From an uncultured Sphingomonas sp. (GTDB lineage Bacteria > Pseudomonadota > Alphaproteobacteria > Sphingomonadales > Sphingomonadaceae): a stretch of 64,000 bases of DNA. The DNA lies in assembly GCA_913775975.1 (NCBI GenBank), contig CAJYLQ010000017.1:1-64000 (forward strand). The letters run 5' to 3'. Position numbers and translations under genes: made by a program. The notes below the pieces were generated by a model. It was not told the DNA's origin, did not search any database, and saw nothing but the letters and a program-made list of their open reading frames with translations. Shown in pieces: positions 18,629 to 26,079 of this stretch (position 1 is the first letter of the stretch; every line of letters begins with the position of its first letter).

Positions 18629-18654
18629 CCTGTCCTTTGTTGTCCGGCGCACCC

Positions 18655-18680
18655 AACGGCGGAAGCGGCAGGCCCGTTCC
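18655..18680 (-). promoter_or_regulatory. EcfG-like stress promoter for the OsmC operon
   Basis: Minus strand: GGAAC (18680-18676), 17 bases, CGTT (18658-18655). It is placed about 27 bases before the start of the small membrane gene that precedes OsmC. Confidence 0.6.
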
Positions 18681-18698
18681 CATCGGGAGAACGGATCA

Positions 18699-19973
18699 TC
18701 AGTGCAGCAACGCGTCGTCCCCCGGCAGCGCCGCCGCCGGATCGAGCCAGTCGGGCGGCGTCGTGCTGTCGAGATCGGGCGCGGTATCGCGCGCGGCGAA
18801 CCAGGCGCGGCGCGCCTCGTGCGCGGCGACCTCCGCCGCCGCCAGCGCGGCGCGGCGTGGGCCCTCCACCACCCGCTCCTCCGCCGGGGTCAGCGCGCGG
18901 ACGCATGTGCCGTCGCGCCGCATCTCCCGCTGCGGATGATAGCCGGGCGGCGCGGGAAAGGTCGTGCGCCAGGCCTGATGGAAGCGATCGAACCAGACGG
19001 GCGCCGGCGCGGCGGGCGAATGTTGAGACTGTTGAGGGTTGCGGGCGGGGTCGGCGCCCGGCGTAACGGACGCGGCATCCGTCGCGGCGGAGGGCGGCTC
19101 GGTGGCGGGCGGCGGGGCGGGCGCGAGCGCGACCAGCCCGGCCGCCTCCGCGCGGCGCCACTGATCCGCCGTCCAGTCGGCGCGCGCGGCGGGATCGCAA
19201 TCGGCCACGTCGACCTCCGCCGCCGCGCCCTTGCCGGTGCGCAGGTACAGGTCCGCGCGGGCTAGCGACAGGATCGGATCGAGCCCGGCGGCGGGATCGG
19301 CCCCCGCCCCCGCTCCGGCCCCCGCGCCGCCCCCCGCATCCGGCACGGCGGCGGCGCGCGCGGCGAGGAACAGCCCGGCGCGCGCCGGCCCGCCCTCCGC
19401 CGCGATCACGTCGAGATAGGCCTGCCATTCGCCCGCAACGACGCGCGCGGCCTGCGCCTCCCCATGCGGATCGCCCTGCCCCTCGCTCGCGGCGAGCCGG
19501 TCGAGCCGGGTCAGCAGCGCCAGCGCCAGCCGGTTGTCGTGGCGGTGGCGCGTCACCGCCGTCCCGTCGGCACGGGTATAGGTATCGACCTGCCCGTCGA
19601 ACGCGCGCGCGGTCAGCACGTCCGCCAGCTTCTGCCGCTGGAGCAGCATCGCGGCATGCCAGCCGAGCGCGAAGGCCGCGCCGTGCGCGCGCTGGCGAAA
19701 GGCATAGGCGGACGCGGGCGACAGGCCGACGAGCCGCGCGGCGGCCTCTACCGTGGCCCCCTCCGCCAGCGCCTCCAGGAATATGCGCTGCCGCTCGCAC
19801 GACCAGCCATCGGCGCGGCGCGAGGCGGGGGCCGGCGGATGATCGCTGGAGATCGGCAACAGCGCGACGCAATGCTCCAGCGCCTCGCGCGTGACGGGGT
19901 CGAGCGGCGCTTCGGCGGGGCGGGCACCACGCGGCGTGGACGCAGTGGCGAAGGCGGGCGGGCGGATGCGCAT
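18699..19973 (-). CDS. Hypothetical protein with N-terminal helix-turn-helix-like segment
   Basis: 424 residues. A region at about 55-95, CERQRIFLEALAEGATVEAAARLVGLSPASAYAFRQRA, looks like a helix-turn-helix of the kind found in phage terminase small subunits and transposase-like regulators. The rest is Ala/Arg/Pro-rich, with a low-complexity stretch GAGAGAGADPA near 230 and a C-terminal part WFDRFHQAWRTTFPAPPGYHPQ. No catalytic motif was recognised. GC and codon use match the surroundings. It stands alone between the OsmC operon and the hairpin cluster that borders the AT-richer island. A terminase link is only a guess. Confidence 0.75.
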   Translation of the reverse strand: MRIRPPAFATASTPRGARPAEAPLDPVTREALEHCVALLPISSDHPPAPASRRADGWSCERQRIFLEALAEGATVEAAARLVGLSPASAYAFRQRAHGAAFALGWHAAMLLQRQKLADVLTARAFDGQVDTYTRADGTAVTRHRHDNRLALALLTRLDRLAASEGQGDPHGEAQAARVVAGEWQAYLDVIAAEGGPARAGLFLAARAAAVPDAGGGAGAGAGAGADPAAGLDPILSLARADLYLRTGKGAAAEVDVADCDPAARADWTADQWRRAEAAGLVALAPAPPPATEPPSAATDAASVTPGADPARNPQQSQHSPAAPAPVWFDRFHQAWRTTFPAPPGYHPQREMRRDGTCVRALTPAEERVVEGPRRAALAAAEVAAHEARRAWFAARDTAPDLDSTTPPDWLDPAAALPGDDALLH

Positions 19974-20051
19974 GTCGGTCCTTCCGGCAAATGGGGGACC
20001 GGAGAGGTTACAGGATGGAGGGGTGTGTAGGACAGCGCGCCGCCCCCGAGA

Positions 20052-20139
20052 CGATCGCGGAGCGATCGGCGAGGGCTCGCCCGGCGGCGCGCCCGGCCAG
20101 CGGCGCTAAAGCGCCGACCGACGACGCGGCTTTGCCGCG
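20052..20139. repeat. Cluster of four small hairpins
   Basis: Four consecutive inverted repeats lie in the 294-base gap between 19973 and 20268: CGATCGC-GGA-GCGATCG (20052-20068), GCGAG-GG-CTCGC (20069-20080), CGGCGCT-AA-AGCGCCG (20101-20116) and CGCGGC-TTT-GCCGCG (20125-20139). They resemble REP/palindromic intergenic units. They sit exactly at the left border of the AT-richer two-gene island. Right of them the sequence turns AT-rich (AAGAATTTTTTTGG near 20210), which probably holds the promoter of the island. Confidence 0.7.
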
Positions 20140-20267
20140 GCGGGGCTGGTTGCAGGCCACCCTAGCAGGCAGTCGAATAGCGGCCCGGCTAAAATCGTGC
20201 CTCTTCGTAAGAATTTTTTTGGCGGTCGGATTGCCTACCAAGGCGAGAAAAAGTTAAGTGATATTGC

Positions 20268-20786
20268 GTGACCAATCTCGCCCCCAACTCGTGTCAAAAA
20301 TGCGAAGGGTACAGTATTCGCGGGCTGGCGAACTGGATCCTTGATGAAGCCGACAAGTTCGGCTTTCCAATTACAAATATGGCTTTAAACAAGCTATGCT
20401 ATTTCCTGTATGAGGCATTCCTAATTTCGCGCGAGGTGCCGCTGTCCCAAGCCAAAATAGAGGCATGGGAGCACGGCCCCGTCTTCCGCGAGATATACCA
20501 GTCATTTAAGCAACATGGGGATCAACCCATAAGCACCCGCGCATTGGCCTTTGATCGTACACTCGGCTCAATGACGAAAGCCGAGATCGCTATTGACCCC
20601 AACGACGAAAGTTTCCTGCGAGAGCAACTGCTACCTTTGCTTCCGTTGAGCGCATCCCGCTTACGTTCACTATCCCACGTGGAGAACGGACCCTGGTGGC
20701 GCGTTTGGTGGTATGATGGAGACGTGAATCCGGGTATGGAGATTACGCCGGAACTGATTCTCGAGCAAGGCGGCAGGAGATCGTAG
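20268..20786 (+). CDS. Panacea-domain (DUF4065, SocA/GepA-like) protein, probable antitoxin
   Basis: 172 residues with a GTG start at 20268. The family signature is clear: SIRGLANWILDEADKFG, LNKLCYFLYEAFLI, KIEAWEHGPVFREIYQSF and near the end LSHVENGPWWRVWW. Panacea domains serve as antitoxins for many unrelated toxins and, in SocA, as a protease adaptor. The start codon follows an AT-rich leader. It is followed by one base and then the GTG of the next gene, so the two are co-transcribed. Base composition is clearly lower in GC than its neighbours, which suggests transfer. A role as antitoxin of the downstream gene is inferred from family and gene order. Confidence 0.85.
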   Translation: MTNLAPNSCQKCEGYSIRGLANWILDEADKFGFPITNMALNKLCYFLYEAFLISREVPLSQAKIEAWEHGPVFREIYQSFKQHGDQPISTRALAFDRTLGSMTKAEIAIDPNDESFLREQLLPLLPLSASRLRSLSHVENGPWWRVWWYDGDVNPGMEITPELILEQGGRRS

Positions 20787-20787
20787 A

Positions 20788-21495
20788 GTGGGCTTTTCGG
20801 TCGAGCAAAAAATTGCACAGATTAAGCGGCCCCCTTCCTTGCCAAATTGGGTTCGATTGAACGATCCCCGTCGCGACGAAACAACGCGAAAAATTGCTCG
20901 CTTCGTTCTAGGCAAGCCTCGTCACGCCCTTGCCAAGATTTACCAACTTGTAGCTGATAAGGTTACATTTGGCCTGCCCGATGCTACCGTGTTTCACGCG
21001 CTACGCATGATCGGCAACGAGCGTGTTGAAGCCCTTGGGGAAGAAATTCTCGAAGCGCTTCTGCCGTGGCTGGACGAACACGATTTCAAGGGTATTCAAG
21101 TTTTTCACGACATGGTGGCGCCTTTCCCGATTGGGCGTGGCATAGTTGTACCCATCAAACCAACGTTCGTGACTCTTCAGCACGGGAAGTTGACGCCGGT
21201 ATTTGTCATCGGCTGGACGAAAATGCCGTTCTCCGATTTTCACAAACGACTGTTTGCGTCACTCGTACACAGAGCTATCCTCACACAGGAAGATTTTGTG
21301 GGGTCAGACGCGCTCGTAATTTGCGTACCGCGCATACAGCCTGGACATCCGCAGCGACGAGTGCGCCATTGGTGGGTCAATGACCGCGCAATGCTCTCCG
21401 ATCAAGAACTTGCCACACAATTTGATCGATTCGGCAACGCTCTCGATGACGCGGTTCCTATAATCCTCGCCGAGCTTTCACGCAGAGGCGAATAG
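20788..21495 (+). CDS. Unrecognised 235-residue protein, candidate toxin/effector partner of the Panacea gene
   Basis: GTG start at 20788 with AGGAG about eight bases before it, inside the end of the Panacea gene. I do not recognise the family. Visible features: a basic N-terminus (VEQKIAQIKRPPSLPNWVRL, then DPRRDETTRKIARF), a helical middle (ERVEALGEEILEALLPWLDE), then alternating strands and helix (KLTPVFVIGWTK, FHKRLFASLVHRAIL, DALVICVPRI), with tryptophans and basic residues in RRVRHWWVNDRAML. No transmembrane helix or signal peptide is seen, so it is probably cytosolic. GC is low like its partner. No nuclease, kinase, Fic or ADP-ribosyltransferase motif could be assigned. Confidence 0.8.
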   Translation: MGFSVEQKIAQIKRPPSLPNWVRLNDPRRDETTRKIARFVLGKPRHALAKIYQLVADKVTFGLPDATVFHALRMIGNERVEALGEEILEALLPWLDEHDFKGIQVFHDMVAPFPIGRGIVVPIKPTFVTLQHGKLTPVFVIGWTKMPFSDFHKRLFASLVHRAILTQEDFVGSDALVICVPRIQPGHPQRRVRHWWVNDRAMLSDQELATQFDRFGNALDDAVPIILAELSRRGE

Positions 21496-21579
21496 CGCTA
21501 CTCACCAGCGTGATCGAAGTTGAACACAAATCGCGACAAACTGGCTACGCTAAGTCTACTTGACTTGGCCCCAATATTT

Positions 21580-21756
21580 TCACCATTTTGCGCCTAGCTC
21601 ATCAAGAGCCTTAAGCATCGCGCTTTTACTAGCCGTGCGCCGCGCGCCACCATTGCGCGGCAGGTCCGTAATTCCCGTCTCCTGCCGACGCCGCTCGATA
21701 TCGGCGGCGAACGCGGCGAGCGGAATGGCCTTACGGTTCGAGATCGGAGACACCAT
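21580..21756 (-). CDS. Small ORF (58 residues) downstream of the nucleotidyltransferase-like gene
   Basis: It begins [13 protein letters not shown] and ends TASKSAMLKALDELGAKW. The start overlaps the 3' end of the nucleotidyltransferase gene by 26 bases, which suggests coupling. Composition is mixed polar and basic (ADIERRRQETGITDLPRNGG), with no membrane segment. It is the last gene of the uvrA transcript on this strand. Whether it is made is uncertain; the frame is plausible because the residues look protein-like and it stays in step with the gene upstream. Confidence 0.5.
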   Translation of the reverse strand: MVSPISNRKAIPLAAFAADIERRRQETGITDLPRNGGARRTASKSAMLKALDELGAKW

Positions 21757-22279
21757 AATCCCCTGCGCTTTCGTGGCGGATACGATCTTCCATATAGGCG
21801 CGATCGGCATCGGCATGAAGCCGGAACAGCCGCCGGGCCTGTTCCAGCATTTCGGGCGCGCTGCCCGAGGCATATTGGCCCATGCGGTCGGCGATCAGGT
21901 CCTCAACCGACACGATGGCAGCCTCCCCGTCTTCGCCGAGATCGATAAGGATCACGCGATCGCGATCAGCCATGCCGTCGTAGAGGGTCGATGAGACAAT
22001 CTCGAATCCCAGCCGCAGCGTCGGGTGGATCCAGCCCAACGGCGTATGGCCAAGGCCCTGCGGCTTTTCGAAGCCGAGGCCGACCAATCGTCGCTCGAAC
22101 TCCTCCTGCCGGGGCGTGACGATATCGAAGTCGCCGGTCGTGATGGCGCTGTTCGAGTAGAGTTCGACGGCGCCTCCGCCGACGAGAATCGGGGCACCGT
22201 ACCCTTCCGCCTTCATCGCCTCGCTCGCGCGGGCGAAAAGGCGCAGGGCGGCCTCGAATTCCGGGCGGTATGCGCTCAC
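21731..22279 (-). CDS. Nucleotidyltransferase-fold protein coupled to uvrA
   Basis: 182 residues from a GTG at 22279 that overlaps the uvrA stop (GTGA). The track ORF to 22906 is an artefact of reading through uvrA. The motif [13 protein letters not shown] followed by [10 protein letters not shown] has the GGxxxxL...T.D.D arrangement of minimal nucleotidyltransferases (AbiEii/DUF6036-like); TGDFDIV would supply the metal-binding acids. Later [16 protein letters not shown] and a helical C-terminus with [19 protein letters not shown] fit that family. Such proteins occur both as toxins and as stand-alone enzymes. Substrate is unknown. Confidence 0.75.
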   Translation of the reverse strand: MSAYRPEFEAALRLFARASEAMKAEGYGAPILVGGGAVELYSNSAITTGDFDIVTPRQEEFERRLVGLGFEKPQGLGHTPLGWIHPTLRLGFEIVSSTLYDGMADRDRVILIDLGEDGEAAIVSVEDLIADRMGQYASGSAPEMLEQARRLFRLHADADRAYMEDRIRHESAGDYGVSDLEP

Positions 22280-25173
22280 TCCGCCGCCTCGCGCCCCCGC
22301 TCCAACAACGGCGCCAGATACTTCCCCGTATAGCTGCGCGGTTCGGCCGCGACGTCTTCGGGCGTGCCGGTGGCGACGATCTCGCCGCCCTTGACGCCGC
22401 CTTCGGGGCCCAGATCGATGATCCAGTCGGCGGTCTTGATGACGTCGAGATTGTGTTCGATCACGACAACGGTGTTGCCCTGCTCCACCAAGGCGTGGAG
22501 CACCTCCAGCAATTTGCGGACGTCCTCGAAATGCAGGCCGGTGGTGGGCTCGTCGAGGATGTACAGCGTGTTGCCGGTCGCGCGGCGGGCGAGTTCCTTG
22601 GCCAGCTTCACGCGCTGCGCCTCGCCGCCGGACAGGGTGGTCGCCTGCTGGCCGACCTTGACGTAGCCCAGCCCCACCTCGACCAGCATCGCCATCTTGT
22701 CGCGGATGGGCGGCACGGCCTTGAAGAACTCGGCGGCGTCCTCGACCGTCATGTCGAGCACGTCGGCGATGCTGTGGCCCTTGAACTTCACCTCCAGCGT
22801 CTCGCGAGTGTAGCGGGCGCCGTGGCAGACGTCGCAGGTGACGTAGACGTCGGGGAGGAAGTGCATCTCGATCTTCAGCACGCCGTCGCCCTGGCAGGCC
22901 TCGCACCGGCCGCCCTTGACGTTGAAGCTGAAGCGGCCGGGCTTGTAGCCGCGCGCCTGCGCCTCCGGCAGCCCGGCGAACCAGTCGCGGATCTGGGTGA
23001 AGGCGCCGGTATAGGTGGCGGGGTTGGAGCGGGGCGTGCGGCCGATCGGCGACTGGTCGATGTCGATGACCTTGTCGAGATGGTTGAGGCCGGTGACCTT
23101 GTCGTGCTTGCCCGCCAGGATGCGGGCGCCGTTCAGCGCGCGCGCGGCGCTGGCGTAGAGCGTGTCGATGGTGAAGCTGGACTTGCCCGAACCCGACACG
23201 CCGGTGATGCAGGTGAAGGTGCCCAGCGGCACGGACGCGGTGACGCCGGTCAGGTTGTTGGCGCGCGCGTTATGGACGGTCAGCTTCTTGCCGGTGCCCT
23301 TGCGGCGTTTCGCGGGCACGGGGACCTCGCGGACGCCGTTGAGGTAATCGGCGGTGATGCTGGTCTTCGACTTCAGGAGCTGTTTCAGCGTGCCCTGCGC
23401 CACGACCTTGCCGCCATGAACGCCGGCGCCCGGCCCCATGTCGATGACATAGTCGGCGGTGCGGATCGCGTCCTCGTCATGCTCGACGACCAGCACGGTG
23501 TTGCCGAGGTCGCGCAGGCGGCGCAGCGTGGCGAGCAGCATGTCGTTGTCGCGCTGGTGGAGGCCGATCGAGGGCTCGTCGAGGACGTAGAGGACGCCCG
23601 ACAGGCCGCTGCCGATCTGGCTGGCGAGGCGGATGCGCTGGCTCTCGCCGCCCGACAGCGTGCCCGACGTGCGGTTGAGGTTGAGGTAATCGAGGCCGAC
23701 ATTGTTGAGGAAGCCGAGCCGCTCGACGATCTCCTTCAGGATCCGCTCCGCGATCGCGCGCTGCTGGTCGCCGAGATGGTTGGGCAGGTCGGTGAAGAAG
23801 GCGAGCGCGTCGACGACGGACAGATGGGTGGCGTGAGCGATGTCCTGCCCGGCGATCTTCACCGCCAGCGCCTCCGGCTTCAGGCGGGCGCCATGGCAGA
23901 CCTCGCACGGCTGGCTCGACTGGTACTTGCCCAGCTCCTCGCGCATCCACGCGCTCTCGGTCTGGAGCATCCGGCGGTTGAGGTTGCCGATGACGCCCTC
24001 GAACGGCTTGTTGACGTCGTACTTCTTCTTGCCGTCGATGAAGGTGAGGGTGACGGGCTTGCCTTCCGTGCCGAACAGGATCTTGTCCTGCACCTCGGGG
24101 TGAAGATCCTGCCAGGGGGTGTCGAGCGAGAAGTCGAACGCCTTCGCCAACGACGCCAGCACCTGCATGTAATAGGGCGAGGGCGGATTGGACTTCGCCC
24201 AGGGGACGATCGCGCCCTTCTTGATCGTGAGCTCGTGGTTGGGGACGACCAGATCCTCGTCGAAGATCAGCTTTTCGCCGAGGCCGTCGCACGCCGGGCA
24301 GGCGCCCTGCGGCGCGTTGAACGAGAAGAGGCGCGGCTCGATCTCCGCGATGGTGAAGCCGCTGACCGGGCAGGCGAATTTCTCGGAGAAGACGATGCGG
24401 CCCGGCGGGGCGTGGTCGCCCAGCACGACGCTTTCGGGGGTGCGCGGTTCGACGGGGTCGGCGGGGTCGATGTAGGCGAGGCCATCAGCAAGCTTCAGCG
24501 CGGCCTCGAAACTCTCGGCGAGGCGGGTGGCGATATCCTCGCGCACGACCAGGCGGTCGACGACGACCTCGATGTCGTGCTTGTACTTCTTGTCGAGCGC
24601 GGGAGCCTCGTCGATCTCATGGATTGTGCCGTCGATGCGGACGCGGGTGAAGCCCGCCTTCTGCCATTCGGCGAGTTCCTTGCGATACTCGCCCTTGCGG
24701 CCGCGCACGACGGGGGCGAGGAGGTAGAGGCGCGTCCCCTCCGGCAGGGTCATCACGCGGTCGACCATCTGGCTGACCGTCTGCGCGGCGATCGGCAGGC
24801 CGGTCGCGGGCGAATAGGGAATGCCGACCCGCGCCCAGAGCAGGCGCATGTAATCGTAGATCTCGGTCACGGTCGCGACGGTCGAACGCGGGTTGCGCGA
24901 CGTCGTCTTCTGTTCGATCGAGATGGCGGGCGACAGCCCCTCGATATGATCGACGTCGGGCTTCTGCATCAGTTCAAGGAACTGGCGCGCATAGGCAGAC
25001 AGCGATTCGACGTAGCGACGCTGCCCCTCCGCATAGATGGTGTCGAAGGCGAGGCTGGACTTGCCCGACCCCGACAGGCCGGTGATGACCGTCAGCGTGT
25101 CACGGGGAATGTCGATATCGACATCCTTGAGGTTGTGCTCGCGCGCGCCGCGGACGCTTATTTTGCTCAGCAT
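22276..25173 (-). CDS. uvrA: Excinuclease ABC subunit A
   Basis: 965 residues from the ATG at 25173 ([19 protein letters not shown]); the track ORF adds about 225 spurious residues. It is the damage-recognition ATPase of nucleotide excision repair. Seen: Walker [15 protein letters not shown], the first zinc module [19 protein letters not shown] with [11 protein letters not shown] signature [16 protein letters not shown], second Walker [31 protein letters not shown] and second signature [15 protein letters not shown]. Length is normal. A LexA-type box lies 42 bases upstream of the ATG. The stop is coupled to the nucleotidyltransferase-like gene. ssb is not adjacent, unlike many bacteria. Confidence 0.98.
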   Translation of the reverse strand: MLSKISVRGAREHNLKDVDIDIPRDTLTVITGLSGSGKSSLAFDTIYAEGQRRYVESLSAYARQFLELMQKPDVDHIEGLSPAISIEQKTTSRNPRSTVATVTEIYDYMRLLWARVGIPYSPATGLPIAAQTVSQMVDRVMTLPEGTRLYLLAPVVRGRKGEYRKELAEWQKAGFTRVRIDGTIHEIDEAPALDKKYKHDIEVVVDRLVVREDIATRLAESFEAALKLADGLAYIDPADPVEPRTPESVVLGDHAPPGRIVFSEKFACPVSGFTIAEIEPRLFSFNAPQGACPACDGLGEKLIFDEDLVVPNHELTIKKGAIVPWAKSNPPSPYYMQVLASLAKAFDFSLDTPWQDLHPEVQDKILFGTEGKPVTLTFIDGKKKYDVNKPFEGVIGNLNRRMLQTESAWMREELGKYQSSQPCEVCHGARLKPEALAVKIAGQDIAHATHLSVVDALAFFTDLPNHLGDQQRAIAERILKEIVERLGFLNNVGLDYLNLNRTSGTLSGGESQRIRLASQIGSGLSGVLYVLDEPSIGLHQRDNDMLLATLRRLRDLGNTVLVVEHDEDAIRTADYVIDMGPGAGVHGGKVVAQGTLKQLLKSKTSITADYLNGVREVPVPAKRRKGTGKKLTVHNARANNLTGVTASVPLGTFTCITGVSGSGKSSFTIDTLYASAARALNGARILAGKHDKVTGLNHLDKVIDIDQSPIGRTPRSNPATYTGAFTQIRDWFAGLPEAQARGYKPGRFSFNVKGGRCEACQGDGVLKIEMHFLPDVYVTCDVCHGARYTRETLEVKFKGHSIADVLDMTVEDAAEFFKAVPPIRDKMAMLVEVGLGYVKVGQQATTLSGGEAQRVKLAKELARRATGNTLYILDEPTTGLHFEDVRKLLEVLHALVEQGNTVVVIEHNLDVIKTADWIIDLGPEGGVKGGEIVATGTPEDVAAEPRSYTGKYLAPLLERGREAAE

Positions 25174-25214
25174 CGGGAACACCCGCGCTTCGGGATCTTG
25201 GTCAGCATGGATAC

Positions 25215-25229
25215 GTTCTACTTCCGTTC
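25215..25229 (-). promoter_or_regulatory. LexA (SOS) box upstream of uvrA
   Basis: GTTCTACTTCCGTTC on the plus strand is an exact GTTC-N7-GTTC, the direct-repeat box known for LexA of alphaproteobacteria. It lies 42 bases before the uvrA ATG, where it could block transcription. On the uvrA strand it reads GAAC-N7-GAAC. Confidence 0.75.
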
Positions 25230-25392
25230 CCGCATCGCGGGCAAGAGGGGGCACAGCGGCAGATAGGAACGAAGAGGCGGAGGAAAAGTCGCGGAGCGCA
25301 TGGCGGCTTTCGCTTGCGGCGCGGCGCACCTCTTGCGGCACGCACGCGAAACGCCCATGTGTGTTACCTGAACAAGACAGGCAGGCAGGCGG

Positions 25393-25917
25393 ATGGGCAG
25401 GAAGCACGACAGGGCCGGCGAGACGGCGGCGGAGAAGGCGGCGCGCAAGGCGGCGAAACATGCGCGCAAGGCGGCCAAGCACGCGCGCGAACAGGCCGGG
25501 CACGCGGCGCATGACGCGGGCAAGGGGGCTGGCCATGGCGCCTCCCCCCTCGCGCCGCTGGCGGGCATCGCGGCGACGCTGGCGCGGCAGATCGACAGCC
25601 CGGAGGGCCGGCGCCTGCTGGCGAGCGGGCTGACGATGGCGGCGGCGGCGGCGAGCGCGGCGCTGGTGAAGGGCGCGACGGCGACCCCGGATACCCCGCC
25701 GGCACCGCCCCGCCCGCCGGAGCCGCCCCGCCCGCCCGAACCGCCGCGCCCACCCGAACCACCACGGCCGCCGGAAGCGCCCGTGCCCCCCGTCCCGCCG
25801 GTGCCGCCAGCCACCCCGCAGGGCACGGGCAAGGCCCCCGAACCGCACGATATCGGCATCGCGCTCGGGCGCGCGGCAGAGCAGATGCTGGGGAAGCTGT
25901 TCGCGAAGCGGGACTGA
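25393..25917 (+). CDS. Lys/Ala-rich, proline-repeat protein
   Basis: 174 residues. The N-terminal 50 residues are H1-histone-like ([20 protein letters not shown]). A short Ala-rich helix is near 60-95. A proline region at 101-141 is built on PPRPPE repeats and then VPPVPPVPP. The C-terminal helix is [21 protein letters not shown]. There is no signal peptide. The antisense ORF of similar length is a mirror of the repeat. It could bind DNA or act as a scaffold; neither is shown. The 5' region has tandem CAGG units just before the ATG. Divergent from uvrA. Confidence 0.7.
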   Translation: MGRKHDRAGETAAEKAARKAAKHARKAAKHAREQAGHAAHDAGKGAGHGASPLAPLAGIAATLARQIDSPEGRRLLASGLTMAAAAASAALVKGATATPDTPPAPPRPPEPPRPPEPPRPPEPPRPPEAPVPPVPPVPPATPQGTGKAPEPHDIGIALGRAAEQMLGKLFAKRD

Positions 25918-26079
25918 GGGGCTTTCGTCAGGCCCCGTCGCCAGGACATTTTACGGCACCGGCCGCCTCGAAACGCGCAGGTCCGCGCGTCCGGGGCGAC
26001 CACTCGATGCCTGGCGCGCGGGGCCGCCCCCGCGTCTCGTGGCGTGTTCGACTTGCGTGGAGGCGGTGGCCGCCCCGGC

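Noticed and set aside
22270-25266. 998-residue plus-strand ORF
   Set aside because: Antisense shadow of uvrA.
25918-25936. GGGGC...GCCCC after the proline-repeat gene
   Set aside because: Short stem without T run; not strong enough to annotate.
25218-26003. 261-residue minus-strand ORF with GGTGGTGG repeats
   Set aside because: Mirror of the proline-repeat gene; upstream half runs through the uvrA promoter.
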